Assembly: GCA_019009955.1 (NCBI GenBank)
Contig: CM032228.1
Span: forward strand, 70,512,501-70,576,500
DNA: 64,000 nucleotides
From: Riptortus pedestris
Lineage: Eukaryota > Arthropoda > Insecta > Hemiptera > Alydidae
Direction of reading: 5' to 3'
Shown here: positions 26,891-39,028 of the stretch, piece after piece
Layout of the letters: each line of letters opens with the position of its first letter
Position numbering within the stretch: position 1 is the first letter of the stretch
Program-made: the position numbers and the translations under genes
The notes under the pieces: generated by a model
Told to the model about the DNA's origin: nothing
The model's database searches: none
What the model saw: only the letters and a program-made list of their open reading frames with translations

Positions 26891-27760
26891 TTGATGGCGA
26901 TAAGCTACGCTATTATCGATATAGAACAAATGCAACAAGAGTCATTCGTAATCGCTACGGGCTCATCCATCTCACTCCTAAGTCTTGCCAACCCGAAGTC
27001 ACGATGTTACTTCACAGACCTAGTAAAATGTCAAATACAAAGCACAGAAAAAAACATATCACTTGTTTGGATTTACTCACATTTTGGTTTGGAGGGTAAT
27101 GAAATGGCGGATTTGGAAGCTCGTAGTGCTCGAGAAGATGGAACTACAGTAACCTTCATCTCCCCAGATGATTGGAAACGAGAGTTTCAAAAGCTCATAT
27201 TTCAAAGGTGGAAGTCAGACTGGTCGAAAAAAATGTGACAATAAACTGTGACAAATCAAAGAAATTACTGAGCGTTGGTGCACTGCAATTAGGAAAATCA
27301 GAAAAGAGGAGTTTTTTCTTACCGGTGTCCGGATTGGACACACAAAACTAACACATAGTTATTTATTGAAAGGCTTACTCCACCAACCTGCGATTGTTGT
27401 AAAGTCCATCTTACTAACTCACATCTTCTCCTTAATTGCTAAAAGGCTTTTTTGCATTTTTAACTGAAACTTGTTTGTTCCATGAAATATAGATCAATCT
27501 ACCACTAATGACAATAGTTGATACGGTATATTGTAATAAAATTAATAATAAATAGATGTCCTATCAGTGGCCAGGCAGTCTGAAGCAATCGGCAACCCAG
27601 AATGTTGTCCATGAAGCAGGTTCTGCTTAAAATATGAAACCTTCCTGGAATGCTTCCTACTGGCTACATCGTCTCAAATTCAATTATCTATTTCATCTGT
27701 AATAGGAGCCTTATATAAACACGACACGAAATTAGACTTGGGCAGGCCATGCTTTGTGAT
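26891..27760 (+). pseudogene. LINE RNase H and C-terminal region relic
   Basis: A 115-codon open frame (26891-27238) holds ISLVWIYSHFGLEGNEMADL then EARSA, the RNase H histidine-loop block (WV.GH.GI.GNE.AD), and DWKREFQKLIFQRWKSDWSK. After a stop and shifts, GVRIGHTKLTHSYLLKGLL and CDCCKVHLTNSHLL follow (about 27325-27430), then KYETFLECFLLATSS (about 27630-27680). Start unknown; 5' truncated. The frame is damaged after the RNase H domain. Confidence 0.8.
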
Positions 27761-27789
27761 TCAGCTACTTTAAATGTAAACAGTATGAA

Positions 27790-28030
27790 TAGGAGTGTAA
27801 TTGTATAGTATATAACAACACTTATGAAACATTAAATGTATAACAAGATTGATTATTTAAATGTTTTTTGATTTGATTGAAGATATTTAGAATTTTTAAT
27901 TATAGTCCTCTCGAGGAGTAGTGGTATACAGTCCTCGTGGTCCAATTTCAGCCTTTAACGAACTTCATCTCTGAGCTTTGTTTGAAATGTTTAAATATAG
28001 AGTTTGATGACGAATTAAGCAAACTTTGGG
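27790..28030 (-). mobile_element. Element A fragment
   Basis: GTCCAATTTCAGCCTTTAAC then GAACTTCATC matches the reverse of the GTTAACGGCTGAAATCGGAC block; upstream ACAACACTTATGAAACATTA matches the body. No termini. Confidence 0.55.
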
Positions 28031-28159
28031 ACCTCTAAAGCTTTAAAAAGACTTATGTATATATATAAAGTTATTATTATTATGGGGAGGTTTATACTCA
28101 GAAAAACTGGAAGAAATCCACATCGTGGGGAAATCCAACCGGTATGGAGTTTGTAATTG

Positions 28160-28662
28160 TGACATAAGTCAAGGGGAATTTAAAAATGTTCACATAATTC
28201 TTGCGGTATCAAGAACTACCCCTTGATGTGCTTTTTTTATAATTTCTGTTGGCAGATTTAAAATCTTGGTGCCTGCTATTGTTTTTCTTGGCAGAAGTCT
28301 ATTAGTACTTTCTACAATAGCCGTAGCTATGGAAGACTTCAGTTCGTATACTTTCTTAAGCTCAATAGCCAATTCTTGATATTTTCTTAATTTTACGGCA
28401 AAGGATTTTCGGATACTCTCATCAATGGGTACTGCAATGTCAATAATATCAGCAGTCTTATTGATTTGTCAATAATGAGAATATCCGGTTTGTTATGATG
28501 CACACACAGTATGCTCTGTTATCATCACTTCATCCCAATACATCTTAAAATTATCATTTTCCAATATTTTTGAGGATTATGGCGATAATAAGCGACCTAA
28601 CTGTCTACCATGCCGAATTTCTCTGCTTGATGGTATACTTTTACCACGTTATTGTGCCTTTG
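28160..28662 (-). pseudogene. Non-LTR retroelement C-terminal (nuclease-like) relic
   Basis: The best open stretch, 28190-28372 on the minus strand, reads MAIELKKVYELKSSIATAIV then NRLLPRKTIAG and KILNLPTEIIKKAHQGVVLD. I recognise this as the common tail of insect non-LTR polymerase proteins (KYQDLAIE.K..Y...). Upstream minus-strand frames carry fragments such as NILRLDVKYLLG and NKPDIL-like sequence with many shifts. In the family this part contains a PD-(D/E)XK-like nuclease motif; that assignment is from memory. Confidence 0.55.
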
Positions 28663-29460
28663 TAAGTATTCGGACCCAGCAAGTATTTCACATCCAGGCG
28701 TAATATGTTGAACGGACTCTAACGATTTTATTATTACTATGGGAGGGGTTTATTATCAATTGTGGCAAACCAAGATTTCTGCCATGGCATGAGTATCATA
28801 TGTTTGCTTGGGCTTGAATATCTTGGTGTGTAGAGTATATGTTGTAAGTCCTCTTTTGAATAGCTGATTTGGCGAGTTGTGGGCTTTGTCTAATTTTTGT
28901 ATGTCCGGGTAACCAGTACATAGTTATTCTTTTGTTTAAATAGTATATATGATATCTAATAGAGTTCTATAGAGTTAGTTCTTCTGTGATCCCATTGTGA
29001 AAAGGTGTCTAGCCAGTGGAGCTATAACATCAGATTTTAATATTATTCTGCAGGCAGTGATAATGAGTTGTCCTTTTAGTAGCTTGAGGATGGTGGCATC
29101 GCACCGAAAGCGCTTGCCACATGTACTCCATGGTTAGCTAGTAATTGCGGCATCTGCCGACAGCCATGCCAATAGTGATACTCTTCACATATGAATACAT
29201 GGCGAGATCTAGACAGGCTTTAATTATTCAAGGAGGAAGCATTATTTCGTTCAACTTTACGTATGAGCAAAATTGATTAATCCCTTTGTTTTTAAATCAA
29301 TTTTATTGGAAAAGAATGTTATAATTATTGCAAAACTAAAAAAGAAGCTTGCTTTATCTCGAATAATCCCGTTTTTATATTGTTAGAGAATCTATTTGCA
29401 GTTTACTACATGAAGGGGAAACATAGTCAATCATTGTTACGACCAGCTCATATCACGAAT
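28663..29460. other. Unassigned sequence
   Basis: No gene recognised. It may be further decayed LINE sequence on the minus strand. Confidence 0.35.
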
Positions 29461-29590
29461 CCCCTTGGCTCATAAGTAGAGCTCAGAAAAATGGTATGTC
29501 GTAGGGTTTGAGTCAATATGAGCTTAGAACTAATCAAGGTAGTGGAAGATCCTTGGTGGGGGCCGTGAGCTAGTAAGGTAGGGTTAGGGA
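29461..29590 (+). mobile_element. Possible tRNA-derived SINE
   Basis: TTGGCTCATAAGTAGAGCTC resembles an A box and GTAGGGTTTGAGTC about 30 nt later resembles a B box. The spacing is short and no tail is defined. Confidence 0.35.
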
Positions 29591-29698
29591 TGGCTGTCGT
29601 AAATTATCCCCATATAAAGGGCAACCAGATTATCTTGTTATATTGTCAGGGGCGCTGCTCTCCTTCGTCTCGGATAGTTCTCTCTTTATTAGTGATAC

Positions 29699-29848
<150 letters not shown>

Positions 29849-29892
29849 TCTTAGAAAAAAAAAAGGTTTACATGCGAAATTTTAATAAGTAA

Positions 29893-30439
29893 ACGCTAGC
29901 CAACATGTAAAGTAACATGCCAGGCACCAATACTCAAGGCTCTCAATTGAAACATAATACAAAAAAGACATTGAGTTATCATATAATTATTATGATACAC
30001 AGTTTTTATTTAATTTTCCATTAACATAATGAAAGGGAATTGAGTGGCCCCTGTGTTCCATTGAATAATTAGGCATTTGGAATTAACGATTGTCTTGTAA
30101 TAATATTGCCTTTGATTTGGCAATGCTGATTTGTGCACTTGGATGAGCTGGTTGAAAGGTATTTGAGAGAGTGACCTGATGATAGGTAAGCGTGGACAGA
30201 TTTATGGGTGACAGGGCATTGTGTTATATAGGGAATGGAATCGACGTCAATTATTGCCGTGTTATGTTAATGGTCTTGAGGATGGGGTATGCTGTTATGG
30301 TAGGAATCACGGATGTAGATGGGAGCAAGGCTACTTGTGATTAAAGGAAGTTAGCTTTGCAGGATATCTATTTAGAGGAACTGTTATATAATATAAGAGG
30401 CAATTACCTCTTTTTTATATATAAACCTCTCATTGGGAA
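29893..30439. other. Unassigned sequence
   Basis: Nothing recognised. Confidence 0.4.
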
Positions 30440-30740
30440 AGCACAGTCTTTCCAACTTTGATTTACTGGTGTGAAACATAGCCACTAAACAAAATCACAA
30501 TTAGACAACTTAGAGTTTTAGTGAGGGGAATGGAGCGCTACATTCTGCACGTCATAAGATAGACAGAAAGTGGATAAGACAAAAAACTAAATTCCCTGAC
30601 AAAGATGAGGACTACAAGTTGCGGGGCAACATGATACAACAGAGAGTTGCTGAAGAAAGGAGAGAATGCAAGAGACTTGGAAAAGAACTCTGGCTGGCCA
30701 GGAGTAAACCTGAAATTAAATAGCAGAACTTGATTAGCAC
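30440..30740 (+). pseudogene. LINE reverse transcriptase C-terminal relic
   Basis: A single frame reads FPTLIYWCET, stop, PLNKITIRQLRVLVRGMERY, ILHVIR, stop, TESG, matching the LPTLLYG.ETW.L......KL...QRAMER.IL.. block of endonuclease-RT LINEs. A second frame continues QQRVAEERRECKRLGKELWL. At least three stops. Confidence 0.65.
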
Positions 30741-31562
30741 AATAAACTCAAAATTCCTCAGCTTTAAGCTGAATTTGTACTTGAAGCATGGAACCGAAGA
30801 AACGTATTGTATCTTCAGGTTCTATATTATTTATGTATGTAAAAATTAAGGTTTTATTTATTAATTTACTTTCAACCCTCCTCCTGGAAGGACTCGTTCT
30901 TATATGTACAGCCCACTATCGTACAGAATCACAGGTTCCCAATACAAAACCATCAAATCATGTCTTCTTCTGTTCTTGCTTCTCTGATACTCTTTAGTTA
31001 CTCCTTTTAATTAACTGATAGTAACATTGTGAAACAATTTCGGAATTACAGACACTATTTTAATATTCAGCTTAAGATCTGATCAGATACTTTACCCAGG
31101 CTGTTGCTACGGTAAAACGTAATGCTGCAAGGATTACATGATGAATGTAGGCACGTTGGATCTAGTCATGATTCTGGGGCAATATGAAAACCTTCGCCTC
31201 GGCAAGTTTTCATGGCATGTTTTCAAGGATATTTGCCCAAGGAGGACCTGGAGATAGGACTTGAGAGCTGAGATGGCGGAGGATTTGGCGGGAACAGTCC
31301 CTTATCAGTAATCAGGATGGGACTTACTGATAACAACCTTCTAGTGTAATACTATATCCCCACTCTTTCTACTCCCTATCTCTCTTCCATTCTATTTCTC
31401 ATTCTCCACCTTGTTCCCTTCGCAATATCTCTTCCCTTTGCTGATCCTTCTCTAATGATGTTTTTCTCTTCCTATCTTACAAACAGGCCTATTTCTTATT
31501 GCCAGCCTCTTATTTTAAGGCGTACAAATAAATACTAAATGAGTTCCGTTCAAATATGTGCT

Positions 31563-31566
<4 letters not shown>
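30741..31566. other. Unassigned sequence
   Basis: No gene recognised; pyrimidine-rich at 31370-31460. Confidence 0.4.

Positions 31567-31654
<88 letters not shown>
31567..31654. repeat. (TA)n(TG)n microsatellite
   Basis: TA tract to about 31615, then TG to 31651. Confidence 0.95.
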
Positions 31655-32310
31655 TGTAGTTACGTTTATTGCAAGCGTTGTTTATTAGAGTTCTCTTGTA
31701 TTTATCAAAAATAAACATACACAAGCTTCACAATTCTTATTACTGCACAATTTATTTAACAATGAACTACACACTTGGTTAATTATTTTTAATTACTACT
31801 CACAGTATGCACTGATAGCTTCACTGTTCTTCAGATTACACAGTTCAATAATTCACTCACGATCACAGAAGTTCACAAAAACACACTGCACTGTCCTTTA
31901 CTTCGCGAAGTTAACGGCACTGCACTGTCTTAAACACGGCATTATACTGTTCCTTACAGAGTCACGGCACAACACTGTTCTTCACATAAAACATTTTTCC
32001 GGACTGCAACTAAGTCGCAGTGCACTCTAAAGCTGTACTGAACGTACTGTTGATCGCTTGAGGGGAGCTGAGAACAAACTAACTAACTCCTAACTCTGGG
32101 CTGGCTGCGTCTCTTTTTATAGCTTGACGGAAAAAATCAAAGAGGAATTGCCTAGTCTTTTCTAGATCTGGACTTGTATTGCCGAGGGCGGGGACCATAT
32201 GGCGGCACCCTTTGATCTCCTCCGTACTTCCCAAATACGTGACTGTCTCTGTTTAATTTAACTAATAAACAAACATGTAAGGCTGTTGCATAACCTTAAG
32301 GTAAGTTACA
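31655..32310 (-). mobile_element. Probable solo LTR
   Basis: Read on the minus strand it starts TGTAACTTAC and ends GTAACTACA, short inverted ends of the TG...CA type. It has TATAAAAAGAG (32111-32121), a plausible start region downstream, and AATAAA motifs near the 3' end. Flanks ATAAG and GTGAG could be degenerate 5-bp target duplications. No gag or pol beside it. The right boundary is uncertain because neighbouring repeat D begins there. Confidence 0.45.
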
Positions 32311-32545
32311 ATAAGTTTACTTTCTGTAACCATAAGTGCAATGACAAATGTACCTTAGTATTTAAGTTTTTCTAGTCTTGGTAGGTTCAAAAACATACAT
32401 CACACTGTATTTAACAATAATAATTTGCAATATATATAGAGAAGTACCTGTTTACAGACCTGAGGAAAATAAAATAAAATTCTCGAAATATTGACCACAA
32501 GCCTCAACAAACAGCATGTAAAATAATAACTTGGTCAAAAACATA
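32311..32545 (+). repeat. Repeat D, copy 2
   Basis: CATAAGTGCAATG, TTTTTCTAGTCTTGGTAGGT, AGTACCTGTTTACAGACCTG and ATTCTCGAAATATTG match the reverse complement of 21400-21660 in the same order. Confidence 0.6.
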
Positions 32546-32554
32546 TATACAATT

Positions 32555-32559
<5 letters not shown>

Positions 32560-32617
<58 letters not shown>
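32560..32617. repeat. (TA)n microsatellite
   Basis: Pure TA, about 58 bp. Confidence 0.95.
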
Positions 32618-32619
<2 letters not shown>

Positions 32620-32954
32620 CAGCTTTCTATTTTGTTAGTGCTGTACATCCATACGGTTCATAGTATGGAAAACATATGGTATAGTAAAATAATGTTAAGT
32701 AAGTTCTTTGGATGTCAAATTTAAAGCCCTAAGTAACAAAATAACATTATTTCCAAAGACTTACACCAGTTTTTTAATCAATGAAATAAAGTTTTTAATT
32801 CTAAAGGAACCACATTTTTAGCTCTTTTAAGAAAATTATTTCCAATAAAAATAAAAGATATTTTGAAATTTCAAAAAGGATTCAACTTTTATTCAGGTTG
32901 TATTTCCAGGAAAAGCTTTTAAAATAAATATTTTGTGCAATGGTGGTAGGAACA

Positions 32955-33385
32955 CAACTTATTAAATCCATCGAGTTTCATGAAACTTGGTGTATGTGTT
33001 AATACTAACCCACCTTAGACTTTAGGCTATACTGATATTCTCAGAGACGAACACTAGTGGGGATTTTAAGGAAGGTCTTAAATGAAAAATCGCGATATTT
33101 CTTCTCCCATTGGTTTTTATACATGTACATAGCAGAAGTTTTTATTTTATCACTTAAAGTAACTTCTGTCGTATACCGAATTACTTTACAATCTATGAGA
33201 GCTATTATTCAACCATGGTTTGGAAAACAGAATAATATCCATAATGTTTTCAAAAAAGATACATACACAGAAGACGGGAAGAATAATAATGTTATGAATA
33301 TTGAAGCCTGACATAACAAATACTTTTATTATTAGCATATCCTGAGCAATGCCGGGTACTTTAGCGCGCGCACGCACACGCAAAT
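32955..33385 (+). mobile_element. Helitron H fragment
   Basis: CATGAAACTTGGTGTATGTG, CTTAGACTTTAGGCTATACT and GAGACGAACACTAGTGGGGA match the Helitron H body. Near 33340, ATCCTGAGCAATGCCGGGTA then CTTTAG is a decayed 3' end. Internal units are mostly deleted. Confidence 0.65.
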
Positions 33386-33691
33386 TTAGAAAATAAGGAA
33401 TCTGGAAACTGCTAAACTTCTGAAATATGTTGCGTTGAATTATAAATTCAAAATTCATCTAGTGATCAACTTCATGAATCCAAAATACTAATATCATCAA
33501 GATGATATCCCAAATATATAATGTATCAATGAATAATTCACATGAATGAATAAGTAGCATTTTCATTGATTTAAATCAATGGATAGTTAGCCTCGAGAGT
33601 TACACCCCATGGATTACAAAAGTTTACGAATTCATTGAATTCCAAGATAAACACCAACCCTTAAGCTTACAATGTAGAGCTCTATATACGA

Positions 33692-33735
<44 letters not shown>

Positions 33736-34590
33736 CTGAAATACAGATGGTACGAATCCACAGAATTAAACCCTTGAGTGAAAACCCCAATTTTATAATA
33801 TTTATGAATTATTCACAGAATCGACGGTTCATTAATGTCGTTACTGAGTTCATTCAAGTTCTTCAGAAAGAACAAACATGTGGTAAAGCTCCTATTTACC
33901 CTCGTATACGAAATATTGAGAGGTAACAAACAAACAGGCCATTTGGATGGTCTTCAATAGAGCTCGCTGTCCAATGCAGTAGAGCAAACTCGAATGCAGA
34001 CGTTCATTGAGGCGAATCAAACTTTGATCCAGCACAGTACCATTTCAGCTATATAAAATCACCCCCCCCCTCAGGTTTAATGATTTCAATGGCGCTATAA
34101 TGTGCAAGGTAGATTCCTTTGAAATAAGGATCACTTTAACGTGAGTTTTGGCTTAATGTGATCACAGATCAGGTGCTATTTAAGCCCCAAATAAGATGAA
34201 AAAACCTCAGTTAAGCCGACTATTCGTTCACACCAGATAACACACCGACTGGCCTAATTATATATTTGTCATGACAATCTGTAACTTGGTTCTACAAATT
34301 AAATCGCGACATTGGAAATCATTTTAAAAAATTTGAGCGTTGTACAATTACGATCAGAGACAATTCTTATTTTATATTCCTGTGATAGAGGCCTCGAAAT
34401 GTTATATTAGAACTAAATTGATGATTTTAAACAGAATACTTAGAAAATGACAATTTATAAAAATTGAAGGAATATATGGAACACTCTACCTATGTGTTTG
34501 CTGGTTGCATTCATAGCTGGATGTGCCCTGCCTCTTCGGCTTGCTTTTCTACTCGATCGTTGCTGAGTAATTAAATAGAAACATGATTAA
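33386..34590. other. Unassigned sequence with (TA)n
   Basis: A (TA)n tract at 33696-33731 and a C9 run near 34062. No gene recognised. Confidence 0.4.
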
Positions 34591-34591
34591 G

Positions 34592-34705
34592 AATTCTGAA
34601 ACCACGTGCTGCCTGCAGGAATCGAACTTAGCACAATGCGCTCATGCACTCCACCGTAGAAGCAGCATAGTAGGCATTCATGCTGGTTGCTAACGAGGTA
34701 CTGCT
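34592..34705 (-). mobile_element. tRNA-derived SINE fragment
   Basis: Minus strand: GGTGGAGTGCATGAGCGCAT then CTAAGTTCGATTCCTGCAGG. The latter is a good B box (AGTTCGATTCC). Confidence 0.5.
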
Positions 34706-35584
34706 AAAGCAGTTACGTCGTAGGAGAAAATGGAACAATAGAAAATGAAAAACACTCTCACTAGCCTTTAAAATAATTTAGCAGCGGCAGTTAGCACGAC
34801 GCCAGGTAGACCGAGGATCATACAGGTTGACAGCATAAAAAAGACGCTTGAATGTTCAAGATGGACAGATGCGAAGAACGTTGGTAATTGCAGTTAATGA
34901 ATGACTTTCTGGATAGTTACTTCCAACAAATGTTGAGAAATTGAGGAAATAATTTGACTCAGATTTAACATATCTTAAATTTCGAAACTAGCAGAGCAAA
35001 TGGTCTGGTCGTTAGTCTTTAATAAATATAGAGCAAGATTTTACCTGTCAAAAAAATCTCAAAATGCTATTTTCTCGGTTAATCCTGGAGTTGTAATGTA
35101 TTTGTCAATACTCAATTAACTAAACATTTTTACATATCAGATTTTCTCCAGAAGTTTAGTACCTCTTTTGAATAATACGTGAAGTTTAATAGTGAAAATT
35201 GCTAAGGAAATATTTTGTTTATATTTTCGAGTTTAATGATCCCCATTGTTTTTCATTTTAGTTTTTTAACAGTTATAAACTACCCGCAACTTGTAAATAA
35301 ATATTCAAATTTTTAATTATGGTTTCCCTTGACCATTTGGAGATTATTAATTGAATGTGTTCTTACTGTTAAAAATTCTAATGTTGGCTTAGCAGGAATA
35401 TTAAATTAAATCAAAAAATGCATTTCATTTAAAATAACTTCATTTGATAATGATATACGATACTTCTGTTCCTTTGATCAGATCAAAAAATATTAAAGAG
35501 GATAATTTATAATTTATTTTTTTTTAGGCTAAAATGTTTGAAATGAAATTATCAGAATCAAACTAAATAGAACAAGAATGTTAA
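34706..35584. other. Unassigned AT-rich sequence
   Basis: Nothing recognised. Confidence 0.4.
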
Positions 35585-35824
35585 AAATTCAGTCACGCTT
35601 GGGCTGCGTTAACAAATCAGATTTCAAAAAATTAATCAGGCCGTCAGTTAATAATTAGGAGAGTGGAAAAACATACATAACAACACTTATAGAACATTGC
35701 ATTTGCAATAAGATTGGTCTATACAAATTTTCGGACGCATAATAACGGAGATATTAAGATTTTTCGAAATTCTCCCCTCAAAACTCCCCCTTCCAATGGT
35801 CGGATTTCAACCATTAATGAACTT

Positions 35825-35897
<73 letters not shown>

Positions 35898-35980
35898 TGA
35901 ACGGACCTTATTTCCTGGGTAGGATTGATGGGCATTTGAGGAAATTTTTCAAAACTCTCGTCATGAGTACTACTCCCCCC

Positions 35981-37313
35981 TTAACCCGGGAGAGGTGTAG
36001 CCGTGAGCATTTCCCTCACAACTTTTGAAAATTTACTATTGCGCTTCGTAGAATAATTGTTTTTATCCCTCCTTCAGTCTAGCTAGAGATTTGGTTCTTC
36101 CGGTGATGATCATTGGGTCAGATAGGTTTGTTTATATTTTGTTTAGTAATGGTTTAAATAATAAACAATAGATAAGAGAGTTCAGTCGTGTATTGGTAGT
36201 TGGAGTGTGAAGAACGGGGATTCCCCCGCATATACACCCTTTGTGTACCATTTTTTCCCTCTGTGCGGCAAATCTCTTCGGGGACACTCATCCCCAATCC
36301 CACTTGCGAATGAGCTTCTTGCAAGAAGAACCACATTAGTGGGGACTCTTAGGAAAAATAAGAGAGAAATCCCAACTCAATTCTTAGATCTGAAAACGAG
36401 AACTGATGGGAGCAGTCTAGTTGGCTTCCGAAAAGATATGGTCCTTCTATCTCATAACCAAAAAAAAAAAAAAAAAATGTTCTCTTGTTATCAACATTTC
36501 ATGATGATAGCATAATTGATGAGGAAAGTGGAAAGCCAGAGATAATATCTTTCTATAATCTCTCAAAAGGTGAAGTGGATGTTGTGGACGAGTTGAAATC
36601 CCTTTACTCAGTGGCTAGGAAATCGAATAGATGGCCACTAAGGATTTTTTTCCTTGTTGGATATTGGAGGGATCAACTCTCATATAATATATGAAGCAAA
36701 CACAAATATAATATTTGAACGGCGAGAATATTTGAAGAAATTAGCTTTAGAGCTAATCAAACCCCACCTCATAAAGAGATCAAAAATACTTACTTTACCA
36801 CCGAATCTGCGATTTATGATTGAACGTATTTCGGGACAAGAAAGTTTGAGTTTAAGCGTGGTACCAAACACAGAAAGGTTGTGTTATCTATGTCCTCGAA
36901 GAAAAAATCGGAAAACCAAAAAGAACTGTGCAAAATGTAACAATGCTATCTGCAATGAACATTGTTGTAATTTGTGTGTAAATTGTTATGAATCGTTTTC
37001 TGAATAATTTTATAATTGTGTAGGCAATTTTAAAAATATGTAAATCCAATCGTTTTTATAAAAATTTTAGTTTTGCAAAATAAATTTAATTTTAAAAATA
37101 CTGACTTTATTTATATAAAAAAACCTTTTTTTCCAGTTTTTACTTAAAAAAATAATAAAATGGTTATAACTTAGTTTGATAATGTTTCTCAAAACTAAAA
37201 CGACCTTGGAGACAGCAATAATTGAAAATTGAGCAAAATAAATACGATGTGAGGGAATCGCTCACGGGACACTACTTATGTAGAGAAAATGAAGTACACC
37301 TCTGCCGGGTTAA
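35981..37313 (+). mobile_element. piggyBac-type transposon, about 1.33 kb
   Basis: TTAA at both edges. Terminal repeats TTAACCCGGGAGAGGTGTA and the reverse complement of TTAACCCGGCAGAGGTGTA (18 of 19). A subterminal motif GTGAGC.ATTCCCTCACA follows at both ends in inverse orientation. It carries a damaged transposase C-terminal half (next entry) and inserted into element A just inside its 5' terminus. Confidence 0.85.
36207..37007 (+). pseudogene. piggyBac transposase C-terminal half, two frameshifts
   Basis: DNA cut-and-paste transposase (DDE_Tnp_1_7 family). Segment 1 (36300-36470): ELLARRTTLVGTLRKNKREI, then LVGFRKDMVLLSHNQKKK. Segment 2 (36475-36645): FHDDSIIDEESGKPEIISFY, NLSKGEVDVVDELKSLYS, RWPLRIFF. 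Segment 3 (36654-37007): LLDIGGINSHIIYEANTNI-like sequence, LALELIKPHLIKR, then a Cys-rich tail LCYLCPRRK...CAKCNNAICNEHCCNLCVNC. The frames join at an A17 run (36461-36477) and near a T7 run (36646), where single-base slippage explains the shifts. The N-terminal domain and the first catalytic Asp region are missing. The conserved VD after the SKGE motif is retained. Confidence 0.85.
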
Positions 37314-37401
37314 GATCCCTTAAGGGAAATCTGCTAATAAAAAATAAGACTTCCCATTCAAATAAGAAATTTAGTCGGAACCACTTTACTACCCATATAT
37401 T

Positions 37402-37882
37402 AAAAAAGTCCGTCACGCAGGGGCTGCGTAAACTAAGCAGATTTCCCACGTGAAGTTTTACAATAGAGAAATCTGCCTAGTAATAACCTATTCTCACGAG
37501 GACGAATAGTTAGTGAAACGGCCACACTAGCGCTAGTGCGCTCGGCGGAAACTCCCAAGCATAGCCAACCACACTCACAATACAAATCCAAATATCTCGG
37601 TTAATATTAAAGATACAGAATAAATGTATAGAACAATATTTATAGTAAATTTAATTTGCAATAAGATTGGTTCTATACACATTTTTGATCCGACGTATGG
37701 TAACGGAGATATTTCGAATTTTCGAAAAATCCCCCCCTCTAAACTAAACCCCCCCTCCCACTGGTTCGATTTTAGCCATTAACGAACTTGATCTTCCTTT
37801 TTACATAAAACGATTAAATTCCGAGTTTGGTAACGATCAAACAAAAATTGCGACCGCTAGAGCGTTAACAGACAAATATATA

Positions 37883-37981
<99 letters not shown>

Positions 37982-38104
37982 GAACGGACCTCATTTTCGT
38001 CATCTCCTGGGTAGGATCGATGGACATTTGAAGAAATTTTTCGAAACTCGCGTCATGAGTACGACCTCAATAGCTGATTTCCCTTAAGGGAAATCTGCTA
38101 AAAG
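37402..38104 (-). mobile_element. Element A, complete copy
   Basis: The cleanest full-length copy. Left edge AAAAAAGTCCGTCACGCAGG, then GGCTGCGTAAACTAAGCAGA and TTTCCC. The body includes AGTTTGGTAACGATCAAACA and TTGCGACCGCTAGAGCGTTA; (TA)n core 37876-37974. Right edge TCAATAGCTGATTTCCCTTA then AGGGAAATCTGCTAAAA. AGCAGATTTCCC therefore sits at the 5' terminus and, inverted, inside the 3' terminal hairpin. No coding. Confidence 0.88.
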
Positions 38105-39028
38105 TTAAGTAGTATGAATATCTTGAAGACCACAGTAGGGCACACAAAATTGGGTGGGTGAACCTAATTCTTGCCGTCTGTAGACATTATCGTACATTAT
38201 AATGTACAATTTTTTTACTAAGCAAAAATACTTTTTGTGTAGTAACTCGATTGCATGTACTGTAAAAGTAAGTTTGTTAAAATGTATACTATCGTTTGGT
38301 ATAATATTAATAAGTTAGTCATATCCATAATATGAAGTTACTATTTTATAATAATTTGTTCAGTTCCTGCAAATGGACCAGAAATGACTTTATCTTTGAA
38401 CTTTTGTTGCAAAAGTCCTTGAAAAGAAATCAAGAACTAACTCTCTCCCATTTTTTCCCCTTTTCTACTAGACTTTCATAAATGTAGTACCTCTATGGCA
38501 AGAGATATGAGCGTATGGCCTTCATGTGAATGTATAGGTGATGGGAAAAGTGACGTATTTGTTTACGAAGTCGGATCATAGCTAGGGAGGGGAACCAGGT
38601 CTCAAGGGTGCATATACAATTTCATTACGTTCTACGGAAGGCCACCGCTTTAGACAGATAAACACAAATACATAAAAGACATATTCATTATCGAACCAGA
38701 ATCCTGTAGACCTTCTTTAATACATCGGTCGTATATTATTTTCCAACCACCAAAAAAATAATAATATTTTCCGTCCGTCAATCACATTCATTTTCGTAGA
38801 AGTGGTACATTTTGTGTTCCATTATATTTTTGGCTAACAGCCATTTTGTTTGTATTTCGAAATTTATCGTGGCCAATCTGTTCAATTTATAAATATAGAC
38901 GTCCTTCACGCACATCCAATGCAAATATCCGGGCATGCTGCTGATCTGATACCGCATTTTCCCACTAATTAAATGTCAAAATAGGCAGTAATTCACCATA
39001 AAATTTGGCATAAGATATTCACGTTTTA
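38105..39028. other. Unassigned sequence
   Basis: No gene or known repeat recognised. Confidence 0.4.

Larger units (their letters stand above)
35585..37336 (-). mobile_element. Element A copy split by a piggyBac
   Basis: Reverse 3' end CAGTCACGCTTGGGCTGCGT at 35590, body, a (CT)n(TA)n core (35830-35893), left block GAACGGACCTTATTTCCTGG to CTCGTCATGAGTACTAC. The piggyBac (35981-37313) follows, then TCCCTTAAGGGAAATCTGCT completes the 5' terminus. Confidence 0.8.

Noticed and set aside
36207..37007. Domesticated piggyBac-derived host gene
   Set aside because: Terminal repeats and TTAA sites are still present, the N-terminal half is missing and two frameshifts interrupt it.
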